A stretch of DNA of 28,379 bases from VFZP01 sp043755595 (GTDB lineage Bacteria > Acidobacteriota > Terriglobia > Bryobacterales > Bryobacteraceae): the NCBI GenBank assembly GCA_043755595.1, contig JAYUSQ010000015.1, positions 1-28,379 on the forward strand, written 5' to 3'. Within the stretch, counting starts at the first letter, position 1; each line of letters opens with the position of its first letter. Below, in pieces: positions 14,747-24,451 of this stretch. Both the position numbers and the translations under genes were made by a program. The notes beneath the pieces are model-generated. The model was not told the origin of the DNA, did no database searches, and saw only the letters and a list, made by a program, of their open reading frames with translations.

Positions 14747-17700
14747 CTAGAACGAGAAGCGCATCGACCACTGCATGTTGCGCGGCGGACGGACCGAAGT
14801 GACCGCGCCGAAGCCATTGCGGTTGCCGGTTTCCGACGCGATGTTGGTCGGAGTCCGGTCGGTCAGACTACGCACGTTCAACGTAGAATTCACGCCATCG
14901 AACTGGGTGTGGTTGAACGCATTAAAGGCATCGAGGCGAAGCTCCAGGCCAACACGCTCGGTGAAGCGGAAGGTTTTGGAAAGTGTCGCGTCGAGCGCGT
15001 TGATCGGAGCGCGGTACAGGAAGTTGCGGCCCGATTCGAGGCCGAGGCTGCCGAGGCCGGGAGTGGTGAAGGCATCGACATTGAACTGGCGATACGGATC
15101 GTTGCCAGTGCCCGAGCCGGGAGCGCCCGTGATAACGATGCGGCCGCCTTCGTTCTGCTGCGTGCCCGTTACGCCATAACCGGATAGGCCGGGGATGTTG
15201 AACCCAACGTTATACGGCGCGCCGGTCTGATAGCGATAGATGCCGGAAATCTGCCAGCCGTTGAGCGCCAAACCGAGACTCCGGTTCTGCGTAGCCTTGG
15301 GAATTTCGTACACCCAATTGATGTTGAAGTTGTGGCGGCGATCGAAGTCCTGCGGCGCGTAGTTGGCCAGCCGTTGATTGCCGTCCGTGCGAACCGCGCC
15401 GAAGCCATTGATACCCGGCAGATCCGCGCCCTGCGTACCAAGCGCCTTGCTCCAGGTGTGGGTGACGCCGAGGAGCAAGCCCTTGCTGAAGCGGCGATTC
15501 CACGACATCTGCAACGAGTGGTAGTTGGAGCTGGAGGCCGGCTCAATGTATGAGATGTTGTTGAAACCCTGGTAGGGCCGCAAGAAATCCACCGCGAGGG
15601 CAGAGCCGCCGTTGGAGTTGAAGGCAACCGTCGGGTCCTGATTGGAGCCCTGTAACGCGGCGCCGTAGCTGGGTGCGTTCAAGTTGCGGCGTTGTAGCAA
15701 ATGCGAGCCGACGCTGCCGACGTAGGAGACGTCAAGCACGGATTGGAGAGGCAGCTTCCGTTGGACGCCCATGTTGAAGGAGTACGAAGTGGGCGACTTG
15801 CCTTTGCGGTCATAAGCGACCAATGCCGGGGGAGCCAACAGCACTTGACCTTGGTTAATCGTCTGGATCTGGCCGAAGAAGAACGTCGGTTCCAGCGTGG
15901 TGGGCGGGTTGCGAAGCAGGTCGAATACAACGTTGCCTTGCGGGCGGTCATAGAACATACCGCCGCCGCCGCGCAACACGGTGGCCTGATCGCCGCGCAG
16001 GTCATACGCAAAGCCGAAGCGCGGGGCGAAGTGGACACCGCGGTTCTTGTAGAGGCCCTTCTCGATACCGGCGCCTGCTTGGAAGACCCCGTTCAGCAGC
16101 TTGCCGGTGTTGGGTACGACGCGGCCGATATAGGCGCCGTCGATCGTGTTGTTGGCGGTGGGGATGAAGCCCGGAACCAAAGAGGCGGGGCTGACGGCGC
16201 GGCGATTGGCTCCCGCGCAGGGCGTCGTGTTGCCGATGCAGCCGGGGCGATAGAGCAGCGGCGCATCACCGGAGTTGAAACGCTCGGGCAGGAAGTTGGC
16301 GGTCTGGAGATCCTCGTCAAATTGCGGTTGGATCCAGTAGAAGCGCATCCCGTAGTCGAGCGTCAGGCGGCTATTCACCTTGAAGTTGTCCTGAGCGAAC
16401 CACTCAATGTTGTTGTAGCGGTACTTGCCGATGTAGTAGCCGGAAGCCTGGCTGAACTGATTGTAGATGCCCAGGGCCGCGTTGGCGAAACCGAAGCCCG
16501 TATCAAGCGGGTTGTTGGTGTTGTCGGAAAAGTTGTACTGGCCGTTGTTGTTAGCGAAGCTGCTTTGCGGCTTGAAGCTGTTCTGCCAGAAAGCTCCCAC
16601 CTTGAGCGTGTGCGAGCCGGCGATCTTGGAGACCGTGGCCGACCAGTCGCGCGTGGTGTTGAAGTTGTAGAACGGCGCGTTGTTGGACCCGATATTCGGC
16701 GCGTTGGCGATGCGGCCGCCAAAAACGAACTGGGGCGGCGAATCGATCTGCACGGCATTGGGATAGACGACCGGCAAGCCCGACAGACCGAGCCCGGTCC
16801 GGTTGAAGCCGCTGTTGGCGGGGTTGATGTCGATCGAATTGTGACTGCCGCCGATGGTGGCTTCGAAAATCGTGGTGGGGTTGATTGAGCCCGTTACCGT
16901 CACCGCATAGCTGTTACGGGGGTTCGGCAACAGCACATTGAATTGCGGCATGTTGGTGGCGAGGACGAACGAACCGTACGGGAGAACCTGATCGTTCTTC
17001 ACCTTGACGTAGCGGCCGGAAAGGCGCCATGAACTGGTCAGGTTATAGTCCAGGCGGATCAAATCCTGAATCTGCGGCTGGCTGGAGGCCTGCTGCGTGG
17101 AGTAGTTGAAGCCCACGCCCGTGTCGTTCGGCAGCGGATACATCTTGAGGATGTTCAAGCCCAAGCCATAAAGACGGCTGGCCGGAATCTTGCCGAGCAC
17201 GCCGCCATCCTGGAAACAGCCTGCGACGCTGGTTGCGTTGCAAGCCTGGTTCAGTGTGTAGTCGCGAATGTAGGGGAAGGGGTTGCCGGCGTTGTCGACG
17301 GTCCTAGAGAAGTCACCGGCGCGTTCGAGCGCGGTGGGCACGGTCACGCGCGTCGGTCCGCCCGGCGGAATGAAGCGCTTTTGATCTTCGTGGCTGTAGA
17401 AGAAAAAGAGCTTATCTTTGTTCGTATTGAAGAGCTTTGGAATCATCACCGGACCACCGATCGTGAAGCCGATGTCGCGCTGATCGAGGCGCGGCTTATT
17501 GATTTTGTTGGTGGCGGTTGAATCGCGGTTATTGATCCAGGTGTTGGCGTTCATGCCGTCGTGGCGGCGAAAGACGTAGGCGGAACCATGGAAATCCTTG
17601 GTGCCGCCGCGGGTCACGGCGCTGATCTGCGCACCGGCTGACCGGCCGTATTCAGCCTGGTAGTTCGACGTCAGCACTTTGAACTCGGAAACCGAATCGA

Positions 17701-18352
17701 GGTTGAGGCTCAACAGTGTGCCGTTATTGCCGGTGTCGACAATGGCGACGCCGTCGAGCGTAAGGTTGTTGGCGCTGCTGCGAAGGCCGTTGGCGAAGAT
17801 GTTGGTGATCGCGTCGCTTGAACCGTTGTTCGTGTTAAAGATAATACCCGGCACGATCGAAGCCAGCGGAGTGAAGCCGCGGCCATTCACGGCCACGCGG
17901 CGTAGGATTTCGCCCTGAATGGCGAGCGAGCGCTCAGCGCTTTCCGATTGAACCAAGGTCGCTTCCGAAGTGACGGTCACGGTGTCGGTGGTCGCGCCGA
18001 CTTCGAGCGTAATGTTGCCCAAAGCCAATCTGTCGTTGGCGACGAGCAGGATATTGGTGCGCGTCGACGTTTTAAAACCGGGCGATTCGACCGACACAAC
18101 ATAATTGCCGGGCGAAAGCTGGAGGAACGTGAACCGGCCTTCCCGATCCGTGGATACGGTTTGCGTGAATGCTCTGGCTTCGTCTTTAACGCTCACAGTG
18201 GCGTTTACAATGGCCGCTTGTTGCGTGTCGACGACACTGCCGCCAATTGAGCCGCTGGTAGTCTGCGCCAAGCTCGCCGTAGCCGCAAGGAAGACGAGTG
18301 CGAAGGACTGTAGCGGGACCCAAGACCGCTTGGATGGTGGAGAAAACTTCAT
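14747..18352 (-). CDS. Oar-like TonB-dependent outer-membrane receptor with N-terminal CarboxypepD-regulatory domain
   Basis: A protein of 1201 residues. The start at ATG 18352 is favoured by AAAGGGG a few bases upstream and by a clean signal peptide (LQSFALVFLAATASLAQ); an upstream ATG at 18436 would prepend 28 residues to it. Residues ~33-115 are a CarboxypepD_reg beta-sandwich (GSIGGSVVDTQQAAIVNATV, REGRFTFLQLSPGNYVVSVE). A plug domain follows (GRGFTPLASIVPG, NLTLDGVAIVDTGNNG, EYGRSAGAQISAVTRGGTKD), then a very large 22-strand barrel with aromatic-rich strands, ending MQWSMRFSF with the terminal Phe used for outer-membrane insertion. Such Oar-type receptors are massively expanded in Acidobacteriota and probably import glycans or peptides; the ligand is unknown. 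Confidence 0.92.
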   Translation of the reverse strand: MKFSPPSKRSWVPLQSFALVFLAATASLAQTTSGSIGGSVVDTQQAAIVNATVSVKDEARAFTQTVSTDREGRFTFLQLSPGNYVVSVESPGFKTSTRTNILLVANDRLALGNITLEVGATTDTVTVTSEATLVQSESAERSLAIQGEILRRVAVNGRGFTPLASIVPGIIFNTNNGSSDAITNIFANGLRSSANNLTLDGVAIVDTGNNGTLLSLNLDSVSEFKVLTSNYQAEYGRSAGAQISAVTRGGTKDFHGSAYVFRRHDGMNANTWINNRDSTATNKINKPRLDQRDIGFTIGGPVMIPKLFNTNKDKLFFFYSHEDQKRFIPPGGPTRVTVPTALERAGDFSRTVDNAGNPFPYIRDYTLNQACNATSVAGCFQDGGVLGKIPASRLYGLGLNILKMYPLPNDTGVGFNYSTQQASSQPQIQDLIRLDYNLTSSWRLSGRYVKVKNDQVLPYGSFVLATNMPQFNVLLPNPRNSYAVTVTGSINPTTIFEATIGGSHNSIDINPANSGFNRTGLGLSGLPVVYPNAVQIDSPPQFVFGGRIANAPNIGSNNAPFYNFNTTRDWSATVSKIAGSHTLKVGAFWQNSFKPQSSFANNNGQYNFSDNTNNPLDTGFGFANAALGIYNQFSQASGYYIGKYRYNNIEWFAQDNFKVNSRLTLDYGMRFYWIQPQFDEDLQTANFLPERFNSGDAPLLYRPGCIGNTTPCAGANRRAVSPASLVPGFIPTANNTIDGAYIGRVVPNTGKLLNGVFQAGAGIEKGLYKNRGVHFAPRFGFAYDLRGDQATVLRGGGGMFYDRPQGNVVFDLLRNPPTTLEPTFFFGQIQTINQGQVLLAPPALVAYDRKGKSPTSYSFNMGVQRKLPLQSVLDVSYVGSVGSHLLQRRNLNAPSYGAALQGSNQDPTVAFNSNGGSALAVDFLRPYQGFNNISYIEPASSSNYHSLQMSWNRRFSKGLLLGVTHTWSKALGTQGADLPGINGFGAVRTDGNQRLANYAPQDFDRRHNFNINWVYEIPKATQNRSLGLALNGWQISGIYRYQTGAPYNVGFNIPGLSGYGVTGTQQNEGGRIVITGAPGSGTGNDPYRQFNVDAFTTPGLGSLGLESGRNFLYRAPINALDATLSKTFRFTERVGLELRLDAFNAFNHTQFDGVNSTLNVRSLTDRTPTNIASETGNRNGFGAVTSVRPPRNMQWSMRFSF

Positions 18353-18890
18353 AGGACCCCTTTCGGACATTACAAACTGATGAAGGATACCATGAAAAAC
18401 CCTCGATTTGGGGCGAATCAGTTGTGAAAAAGCCACGCAGAGCGCTTCATTTTACGTGGTGGTAACCGGGCGGCGCAGCGGCCGAAGGAGCGATGGGGCA
18501 CCCGGCCGGCGGTGACGGCGGAATACTCCAACAGCCATCCCGACGTGAAAGCTTTTGACGCGTATGAACCGGCGGCGGCAAACAACAGGCGGAGGTTGAA
18601 CTAATACCGGCCGGCGGGCATTGCCTCGCTTGAAGGAAGGCCGGGCGAGACGGGCAGTATTTATGAAACCTCGGGCCCAGGCGGACACTCAGATCTCGTG
18701 GTTCAAGATGCCTTCACATCCTGAGGGCAACCTTCGCGAGCCCGGAGAAGGACTGAAGGCAGGCGTCCGCCAATTCCGCAAGACTGCTACAGGAAGCGAC
18801 CGCGCAGGACGTGGCCCGAGAGTCCGTCGATGGCCTCGACCCGATGGACCATGGCTCCGTCTAGCCGCGCTTGTCCGTAACCGGGGCGCC
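18353..18890. other. Region without a confident gene; possible gene tail at 18437-18604
   Basis: It holds the 5' leader of the TonB receptor gene. A plus-strand open stretch ending at TAA 18602-18604 reads RWGTRPAVTAEYSNSHPDVK and then AFDAYEPAAANNRRRLN. Its composition looks like the C-terminus of a lost gene, but I do not recognise it and no start is present. From 18621 the frame of the downstream cytochrome gene is open but low-complexity and Arg-rich, so I regard it as untranslated. Confidence 0.4.
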
Positions 18891-21800
18891 ATGTATGATC
18901 GTCTAATCAACTTCATGCAGCTATTCCTAGGTCCGGCCCTCGTGTGTCTGCTCATTACGCTTCCCACTGTCTCGGAAGCTGCCGCCAACCCTGTGCTTGA
19001 GAAGCAGTTCACGCAAACCGTGCTGCCGTTCCTCGACAAACATTGCACTGGCTGCCACAGCGGCGACAAGCCGGCCGCGCAGTTCGATCTCAGGCCCTAT
19101 ACCAATATGGACACGGTGGTGAAAGACCATCCGCGCTGGGCGTTGATTCTTGAGCGGCTCCACGCCAAGGAGATGCCGCCGAAGCCGCTGCCGCAACCGC
19201 CCGACGCCAGCCGCAAGCAGGTGATGGATTGGATTGACGCGGTGCGCGCGGAAGAAGCCCGGCGGAATGCGGGCGACCCCGGCCCCGTGCTGGCGCGCCG
19301 CTTGAGCAACGCCGAGTATAACTACACGATTCGCGATCTCACCGGCGCAGACATCCGACCGACTCGCGAATTCCCGGTCGATCCCGCCAATCAGGCCGGG
19401 TTCGACAATACCGGCGAATCGCTCACCATGTCGCCCGCGCTGCTGAATAAGTACATGCAGGCCGCGCGTGAAGTGGGCGACCATATGGTGCTCACGCCCG
19501 ACGGTTTCGATTTCGCGCCGCATCCGATGCTGGTGGAAACCGACCGCGAGAAATACGCCATCAAAGGCATTGTCGATTTCTATTTCAGCCAGCCCACCGA
19601 TTATGCCGGTTATTTCGAGGCCGCCTGGCGCTACAAACATCGCGCGGCGCTGGGCAAGCCCGCCACAACGCTTGCCACCTTGGCCGGTGAAGCGAAGTTG
19701 AGCGCGAAGTTCTTGCCGATGGTCTGGCAACTTCTCGAAGGCCCCGCCACGCAACCCGGGAAGGCGGAAGTGGGCCCGATGGCGAAACTCCGCACCCTGT
19801 GGAAAGCGTTGCCCGCGCCGCTCGCGCCGTTTGCCACGGACCGGACACCGAAAACGCTGCCAGCCAAGTGCGTTGCCATGCGCGACTGGGTAGTCAAGCT
19901 TCGCAAGATTACCGCGCGCGAATTTGTTGGCCCGGTGGTGCGTGGTTTGAGCCCTGCATCTCAGCCATTGATGAATTGGAAATTCAAGCAGTTTGCCGCG
20001 AATCGGCGCGATTTCGACCGGGCGGCGTTCCGCCTGGCGAGTGAACCGGAGCCCGCGGTCCCCGCCATTCCGCGCTATCCGGGTCTGGGCCAGGAAGGGG
20101 CTTTCCGCGCCGCTGCGTTGATGAAAAAGGCTCGCGCAGGCAACGCGGATATAGTGATCCCGGAGGGTGTGGAACGCGCCGATTTTGAAGCCGCCTTCGC
20201 GCGGTTCAGCAATGTGTTTCCAGACGTTTTTTTTGTCAGCGAGCGCGGCCGGTTTTTCCCGGACGATTCCGACGATAAAGGCCGCCTGTTGAGCGCCGGC
20301 TATCACAACGTGATGGGTTATTATCGCGACGACACACCGTTGCGCGAACTGATTCTGGACGACGCGGGCGTGAAACGCTTGCAACGGCTGTGGGATGAAT
20401 TCGACTTTATCGGCGATCACACCAATCGCACCTGGGATCAGTATTACTTCAACCAGAGCGGCGAAATTCTTGGCACGGGGCGTGAGTCTGGCAGCCCGCG
20501 TCCGCCAGATAAGGCAGTGAATTCCACGGCGGTGATCTACGCGCTTCGCGAGAGCTACATCGCCAAAGCGCAAGCGCTCCCGACTAACACGCCGGCCTCT
20601 GTCGAAGCGATTCAGGAGCATTTCAAACGCGTCGACGACACGCTGCGCGGCGTAGAGAAAATGCGCAAGGATTCCGAGCCGTTGCACGTGGACGCGCTGG
20701 TTCGATTCGCGGCGCGCGCATACCGGCGGCCGCTGACCAAGGCGGAAGGCGACGACCTGCGCGCTTTCTACCGGACGCTGCGCGACAAAGGCGCGCTGAC
20801 GCACGAAGAAGCGATCCGCGATTCGGTGGTGAGCGTCCTGATGGCGCCTGATTTCTGCTATCGCTTCGATCTTTCCGGGGCCGCCGCCAAAGGCGCCAAA
20901 GTTGCGCCGCTCGACAACTACGCGCTGGCCAGCCGCTTGAGTTATTTCCTTTGGTCCAGTATGCCGGACGATGAGTTGATCAAGCAGGCCGCCGCAGGTA
21001 CGTTGCGGAATCCCGCCGCGCTTCTGGCGCAGACTCGCCGCATGTTGAAAGACGGGCGCGCGCGCGGGTTGGCCACCGAATTTGCCGGCAACTGGCTGGA
21101 CTTCCGCCGTTTCGATCAACACAATTCGGTGGACCGCACCCGTTTCCCCGCCTTCACCAATGAGCTGAGGCAGGCGATGTTTGAAGAACCGGTCCGGTTG
21201 ATTGAGGACGCGATTCATAACGACCGCTCCGTGCTCGACCTCATCTATGGCAACTACACGTTCGTGAATCCGGTGCTGGCTAAGCAATATGGAGTGCCGG
21301 ACGTGACCGGCAAGGCCGATCGTTGGGTGCGCGTCGACAACGCAGTCACCTACGGGCGTGGCGGCCTGCTGCCGATGGCGGCCTTCCTGACGCAGAATTC
21401 ACCGGGGCTACGGACCAGTCCAGTGAAGCGAGGCTATTGGGTGGTGCGGCGCGTGTTGGGCGAGACGATTCCTCCACCTCCGCCCAACGTGCCTGAGTTG
21501 CCGGATGACGAAGCCAAGGCCAATCTGCCGCTGCGCGATATGCTTGCCAAACATCGTGAGAACGCGGCGTGCGCCTCATGCCACGCGCGCTTCGATGCCT
21601 TCGGCCTCTCGTTTGAAGGCTATGGTCCGGTGGGCGACGCGCGCACGGTGGATCTGGCTGGGCGGCCTGTCGATACGACGGCGGAGTTTCCTGGCGGCAT
21701 GAAGGCGGCGGGAGTCGAAGGCGTGCGCACCTACATTCGCGAGCATCGCGAGAAGGATTATCTGGACAACCTTAGCCGGAAAATGCTGACGTATGCTCTA

Positions 21801-21935
21801 GGCCATTCGCTGATGTTGTCCGATGAACCGGTAGTGCAGCGGATGAAGGCGCGGCTCGCCGCCAGTGGAAATCGATTTTCCTCGTTAGTGGAGCCCGTGG
21901 TGACCAGCCCACAATTTCTGAACAGACGGAATTAG
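18891..21935 (+). CDS. Exported planctomycete-type cytochrome c / DUF1587-DUF1595-DUF1592-DUF1588-DUF1585 protein
   Basis: A protein of 1014 residues from ATG 18891, chosen because a membrane or signal segment follows at once (LFLGPALVCLLITLPTVSEA); the frame stays open further upstream but reads as low-complexity Arg-rich sequence. A PSCyt1 haem motif CTGCH lies at residues 52-56. Then come the DUF1587 region (LARRLSNAEYNYTIRDLTG), DUF1595/1592 (VRFAARAYRRPLTKAEGDDL, YALASRLSYFLWSSMPDDEL), DUF1588 with a second CASCH motif near residue 893 and FDAFGLSFEGYGPVGDARTV, and DUF1585 at the end (RKMLTYALGHSL). The family is abundant in Planctomycetes and Acidobacteria; its substrate is not established, though an extracytoplasmic redox enzyme is assumed. 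The DUF1552 gene follows after 12 bp, its invariable partner. Confidence 0.88.
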   Translation: MYDRLINFMQLFLGPALVCLLITLPTVSEAAANPVLEKQFTQTVLPFLDKHCTGCHSGDKPAAQFDLRPYTNMDTVVKDHPRWALILERLHAKEMPPKPLPQPPDASRKQVMDWIDAVRAEEARRNAGDPGPVLARRLSNAEYNYTIRDLTGADIRPTREFPVDPANQAGFDNTGESLTMSPALLNKYMQAAREVGDHMVLTPDGFDFAPHPMLVETDREKYAIKGIVDFYFSQPTDYAGYFEAAWRYKHRAALGKPATTLATLAGEAKLSAKFLPMVWQLLEGPATQPGKAEVGPMAKLRTLWKALPAPLAPFATDRTPKTLPAKCVAMRDWVVKLRKITAREFVGPVVRGLSPASQPLMNWKFKQFAANRRDFDRAAFRLASEPEPAVPAIPRYPGLGQEGAFRAAALMKKARAGNADIVIPEGVERADFEAAFARFSNVFPDVFFVSERGRFFPDDSDDKGRLLSAGYHNVMGYYRDDTPLRELILDDAGVKRLQRLWDEFDFIGDHTNRTWDQYYFNQSGEILGTGRESGSPRPPDKAVNSTAVIYALRESYIAKAQALPTNTPASVEAIQEHFKRVDDTLRGVEKMRKDSEPLHVDALVRFAARAYRRPLTKAEGDDLRAFYRTLRDKGALTHEEAIRDSVVSVLMAPDFCYRFDLSGAAAKGAKVAPLDNYALASRLSYFLWSSMPDDELIKQAAAGTLRNPAALLAQTRRMLKDGRARGLATEFAGNWLDFRRFDQHNSVDRTRFPAFTNELRQAMFEEPVRLIEDAIHNDRSVLDLIYGNYTFVNPVLAKQYGVPDVTGKADRWVRVDNAVTYGRGGLLPMAAFLTQNSPGLRTSPVKRGYWVVRRVLGETIPPPPPNVPELPDDEAKANLPLRDMLAKHRENAACASCHARFDAFGLSFEGYGPVGDARTVDLAGRPVDTTAEFPGGMKAAGVEGVRTYIREHREKDYLDNLSRKMLTYALGHSLMLSDEPVVQRMKARLAASGNRFSSLVEPVVTSPQFLNRRN

Positions 21936-21947
21936 AATAAGATTATC

Positions 21948-23261
21948 ATGTCGCAGATGAAGCAGAGCTCGAATCGCACATCCATCTCTCGCCGCGCCGT
22001 ATTGCGTGGCGCCGGAGTCACCATGGCGTTGCCGTGGCTTGAATCGGTGGCTGGGGCAACGTCAACCGCGCCCAAGCGCTTCGCCGTGCTCTTCATGGGC
22101 AACGGCATCAATGAGGATCATTGGAGCGCCGAGGGTCAAGGCGCCGACATGAAGCTCAGCAAGACGCTGTCGGTGCTGGAGCCCATCAAACACAAGATCA
22201 ACGTGATTGACGGGCTGTTCAACAAAGCGGCCACCGGACAAGGCATTCACCCCGCGCAAACCGGGAGCCTGTTGTCGGGCGCGCAGATTCAGAAGGGCTC
22301 GATCCTTCGTTCCGGCATCAGCATCGATCAGATGATCGCCAACAAGATCGGCGATCAGGCTCCGCTCTCCAGCCTGGTATTGGCGTGTGAGCAACCGATG
22401 ACCGGCTATCACGAGACTAATTTTTCGCTGGCGTACAGCTCGCATATTTCGTGGCAGTCGCCCGATTCGCCGGTGCCGGTGGAAGTGTATCCTTCGCTCG
22501 CGTTCGACAATCTATTTGAGAATCGCGGCAGCCTGCGCAACATGAGCATCCTTGATCGCGTGAAGGATCGCGCCGAGACGCTGAGCGGCAAGATCAGTTC
22601 AACGGACAAGGCCAAGCTGGACGAGTACCTGACCAGCGTGCGCGAAGTGGAAAAGCGCGTCGAGGGAATGCGTAAGAGCAAGGACAAGGCGGACGACGCA
22701 GCGAAGGGCCAGAATCGCCCGGCGTTCACGATGGAGCGGCCGGCCAACGGGTTGCCTGAAGATTTGCGCGATCATGCGCGCCTGATGTGCGACATCATCG
22801 CCATGGCGTTCCAGACGGACCGCACGCGCGTCGCGACGCTGCTGCAGGCGCGCGATCTGTCGGCGATGATCTATCCGTTCCTTGATGTGAAAGACGGCCA
22901 CCACGGCGCGTCGCACAACAACAATTCGGATCCGTATGAGCGCATCGCGCGATTCCACCTGAGTCAGTTGGCGTATCTGGCAGCGAAGTTGGACTCCATG
23001 CCCGAGGGCGACGGCACCGTGCTTGATAACTCATGCTTGATGTTCTTGTCGAATTTGTGGATTGGCCGCAAGCACGACAACACGCGTCTGCCGCTAGTGC
23101 TGGCGGGCGGCTTGGGCGGCACGTTGGAGACGGGGCGGACTTTGAACTTGGTGGGCAAGCCCGAGGCCGAGCGTAAGATGTGCAGTTTGTATCTTTCGAT
23201 TATGGATCGCATGGGGGTCAAGCTGGATCGCTTCGGCGACTCCGACACGCGGCTGTTGTAA
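21948..23261 (+). CDS. Tat-exported DUF1552 protein
   Basis: A protein of 437 residues. The N-terminus has a twin-arginine signal: SRRAVLRGAG with Arg15-Arg16, then a hydrophobic stretch TMALPWLESVAGA. The mature protein has the DUF1552 landmarks: FAVLFMGNGINEDHW, GIHPAQTGSLLSGAQIQKG, SIDQMIANKIG, YLTSVREVEKRVEGMRKSKD, DIIAMAFQTDRTRVATLLQA and DGHHGASHNN. It is translated 12 bp after the cytochrome/DUF1592 gene and is almost always paired with it. It may be an alkaline-phosphatase/sulfatase-superfamily-like hydrolase, but its biochemical function is unknown. Tat export suggests that it folds with a cofactor or metal in the cytoplasm. Confidence 0.9.
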   Translation: MSQMKQSSNRTSISRRAVLRGAGVTMALPWLESVAGATSTAPKRFAVLFMGNGINEDHWSAEGQGADMKLSKTLSVLEPIKHKINVIDGLFNKAATGQGIHPAQTGSLLSGAQIQKGSILRSGISIDQMIANKIGDQAPLSSLVLACEQPMTGYHETNFSLAYSSHISWQSPDSPVPVEVYPSLAFDNLFENRGSLRNMSILDRVKDRAETLSGKISSTDKAKLDEYLTSVREVEKRVEGMRKSKDKADDAAKGQNRPAFTMERPANGLPEDLRDHARLMCDIIAMAFQTDRTRVATLLQARDLSAMIYPFLDVKDGHHGASHNNNSDPYERIARFHLSQLAYLAAKLDSMPEGDGTVLDNSCLMFLSNLWIGRKHDNTRLPLVLAGGLGGTLETGRTLNLVGKPEAERKMCSLYLSIMDRMGVKLDRFGDSDTRLL

Positions 23262-23291
23262 GGTAAACTGGCGGAAGGGGAGACCCTTTTC

Positions 23292-23360
23292 ATGACCATA
23301 GATGAACGCCTGGAAGCTCTTGGCCAATCGATGGAGCTGTTGGCCTCCTTCCATAGCTAG
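23292..23360 (+). pseudogene. Remnant of a small coiled-coil protein gene
   Basis: ATG 23292, preceded by GGAAGGGGAGA, opens MTIDERLEALGQSMELLASF and then HS before TAG at 23358-23360. After the stop the frame continues DTLDDHDKRLG. The TIDERLEAL...ELLA start and the DDHDKRL heptad resemble the many small acidobacterial coiled-coil proteins, so this is probably one that gained an early stop. The rest of 23262-23482 shows nothing else. Confidence 0.4.
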
Positions 23361-23482
23361 GATACGCTCGACGATCACGACAAACGGCTCGGGGTCTGAA
23401 AGCAACCGTCCACGCGCTAACTGTTCTACAATAATCACGCCCCCGGCACCTACGCCTGCGGATGAGTTGGAGGAACACGCGG

Positions 23483-24442
23483 ATGACACAATCTGGAGTG
23501 ATGACGATGGCGGCGATCCTGGCCGTCGCGCAGGTAGCTTTCGCTCAGGACGCACCGAAGCCGAAGCGCATCAACCGGGCCATCGAACTGCTCGAAGCCG
23601 GACAACCGATCTACTACACGGGCGGCCGCGGCGGCTACGACGAAGGCAAGAAGATGGCCGGCACCAAAGCCGACTACATCAACTACGAGATGGAGCACGG
23701 CGCCTTTGACATGAAGGAGCTGCGCGACTTCATGCGGGGCTTGGTGGATGCGGGCCCGACACGCACCGGTCATCGCACTCCGTCCGTGATCGTGACGCTT
23801 CCTATCCTGGGCAAAGATCCGGCGGCGATGCGCGCCAATTATTGGGTGGCGCAGCAAGTGATGGCGGCGGGCGTTCATGGCATCCTACTCTGCCACGCGG
23901 AAAATCCCGAGGCCGTGCGCATCTTCGTCGAGTCGCTACGGTATCCGTTTGCGGAGAAACACGCCGGGCTCGCTACGGGAATTCGCGGGAACGGCAGCCA
24001 GACTTTCGCCTCGCAGATCTGGGGCTTGCCGCCGAACGAATATATGTTAAAAGCCGACATGTGGCCACTGAACAAAAACGGCGAAGTTTTGCTGGGCGTC
24101 AAGATTGAAACGCCGATGGCGGCCGAGAACTCGGAGAAGACGACGAAGATCCCCGGCATCGGCTTTGCCGAGTGGGGCCCCGGCGATCAGAGTTTCTTCC
24201 TCGTCGGCCCTCCAACGGGTACGGGGCGCGGCGGCGGCGAACGGGAATCGCATCCGGCGATGAAGAAAGTCCGCAAGCGAATCTTCAATGCCAGCAAGGC
24301 CGCGAATCTGTTCTTTCTCAACTCCTGCAACGAACAAAACGTCATCGACATGATCAAAGAAGGCGTCATGATCTGCACGGGCGGCGAAACGCCTGCGGCG
24401 GAAAAGGGACGCGCATACAGCAAACGGCAAGGCGCCTGGTAG
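23483..24442 (+). CDS. Exported HpcH/HpaI aldolase / citrate-lyase-beta family protein
   Basis: A protein of 319 residues from ATG 23483, which has GGAGG 9 bp upstream; an earlier frame start at 23462 lacks this. A signal peptide (MTMAAILAVAQVAFAQ) precedes the mature part. The aldolase TIM-barrel landmarks are present: ADYINYEMEHGAFDM with the Glu71-His72 pair, HGILLCHAENPEAVRIFVES, a YP after it, VKIETPMAAENSE with the metal-binding Glu, and GIGFAEWGPGDQSFFLVGPP with the metal-binding Asp. Cytoplasmic relatives cleave 4-hydroxy-2-oxo acids to pyruvate and an aldehyde. The secretion signal makes this an extracytoplasmic variant whose substrate is unknown. Its stop is 9 bp from the convergent quinoprotein stop. 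Confidence 0.85.
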   Translation: MTQSGVMTMAAILAVAQVAFAQDAPKPKRINRAIELLEAGQPIYYTGGRGGYDEGKKMAGTKADYINYEMEHGAFDMKELRDFMRGLVDAGPTRTGHRTPSVIVTLPILGKDPAAMRANYWVAQQVMAAGVHGILLCHAENPEAVRIFVESLRYPFAEKHAGLATGIRGNGSQTFASQIWGLPPNEYMLKADMWPLNKNGEVLLGVKIETPMAAENSEKTTKIPGIGFAEWGPGDQSFFLVGPPTGTGRGGGERESHPAMKKVRKRIFNASKAANLFFLNSCNEQNVIDMIKEGVMICTGGETPAAEKGRAYSKRQGAW

Positions 24443-24451
24443 GCCGCCGCC

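Noticed and set aside
15701..16888. A 395-codon plus-strand open frame
   Set aside because: It lies wholly within the TonB receptor barrel on the other strand and has the Val/Arg/Ala-rich composition of a GC-rich shadow frame.
18927..21287. A 786-codon open frame on the minus strand
   Set aside because: It is the antisense shadow of the cytochrome/DUF1592 gene; it is His/Arg-rich with no domain pattern, while the plus strand carries recognisable motifs throughout.
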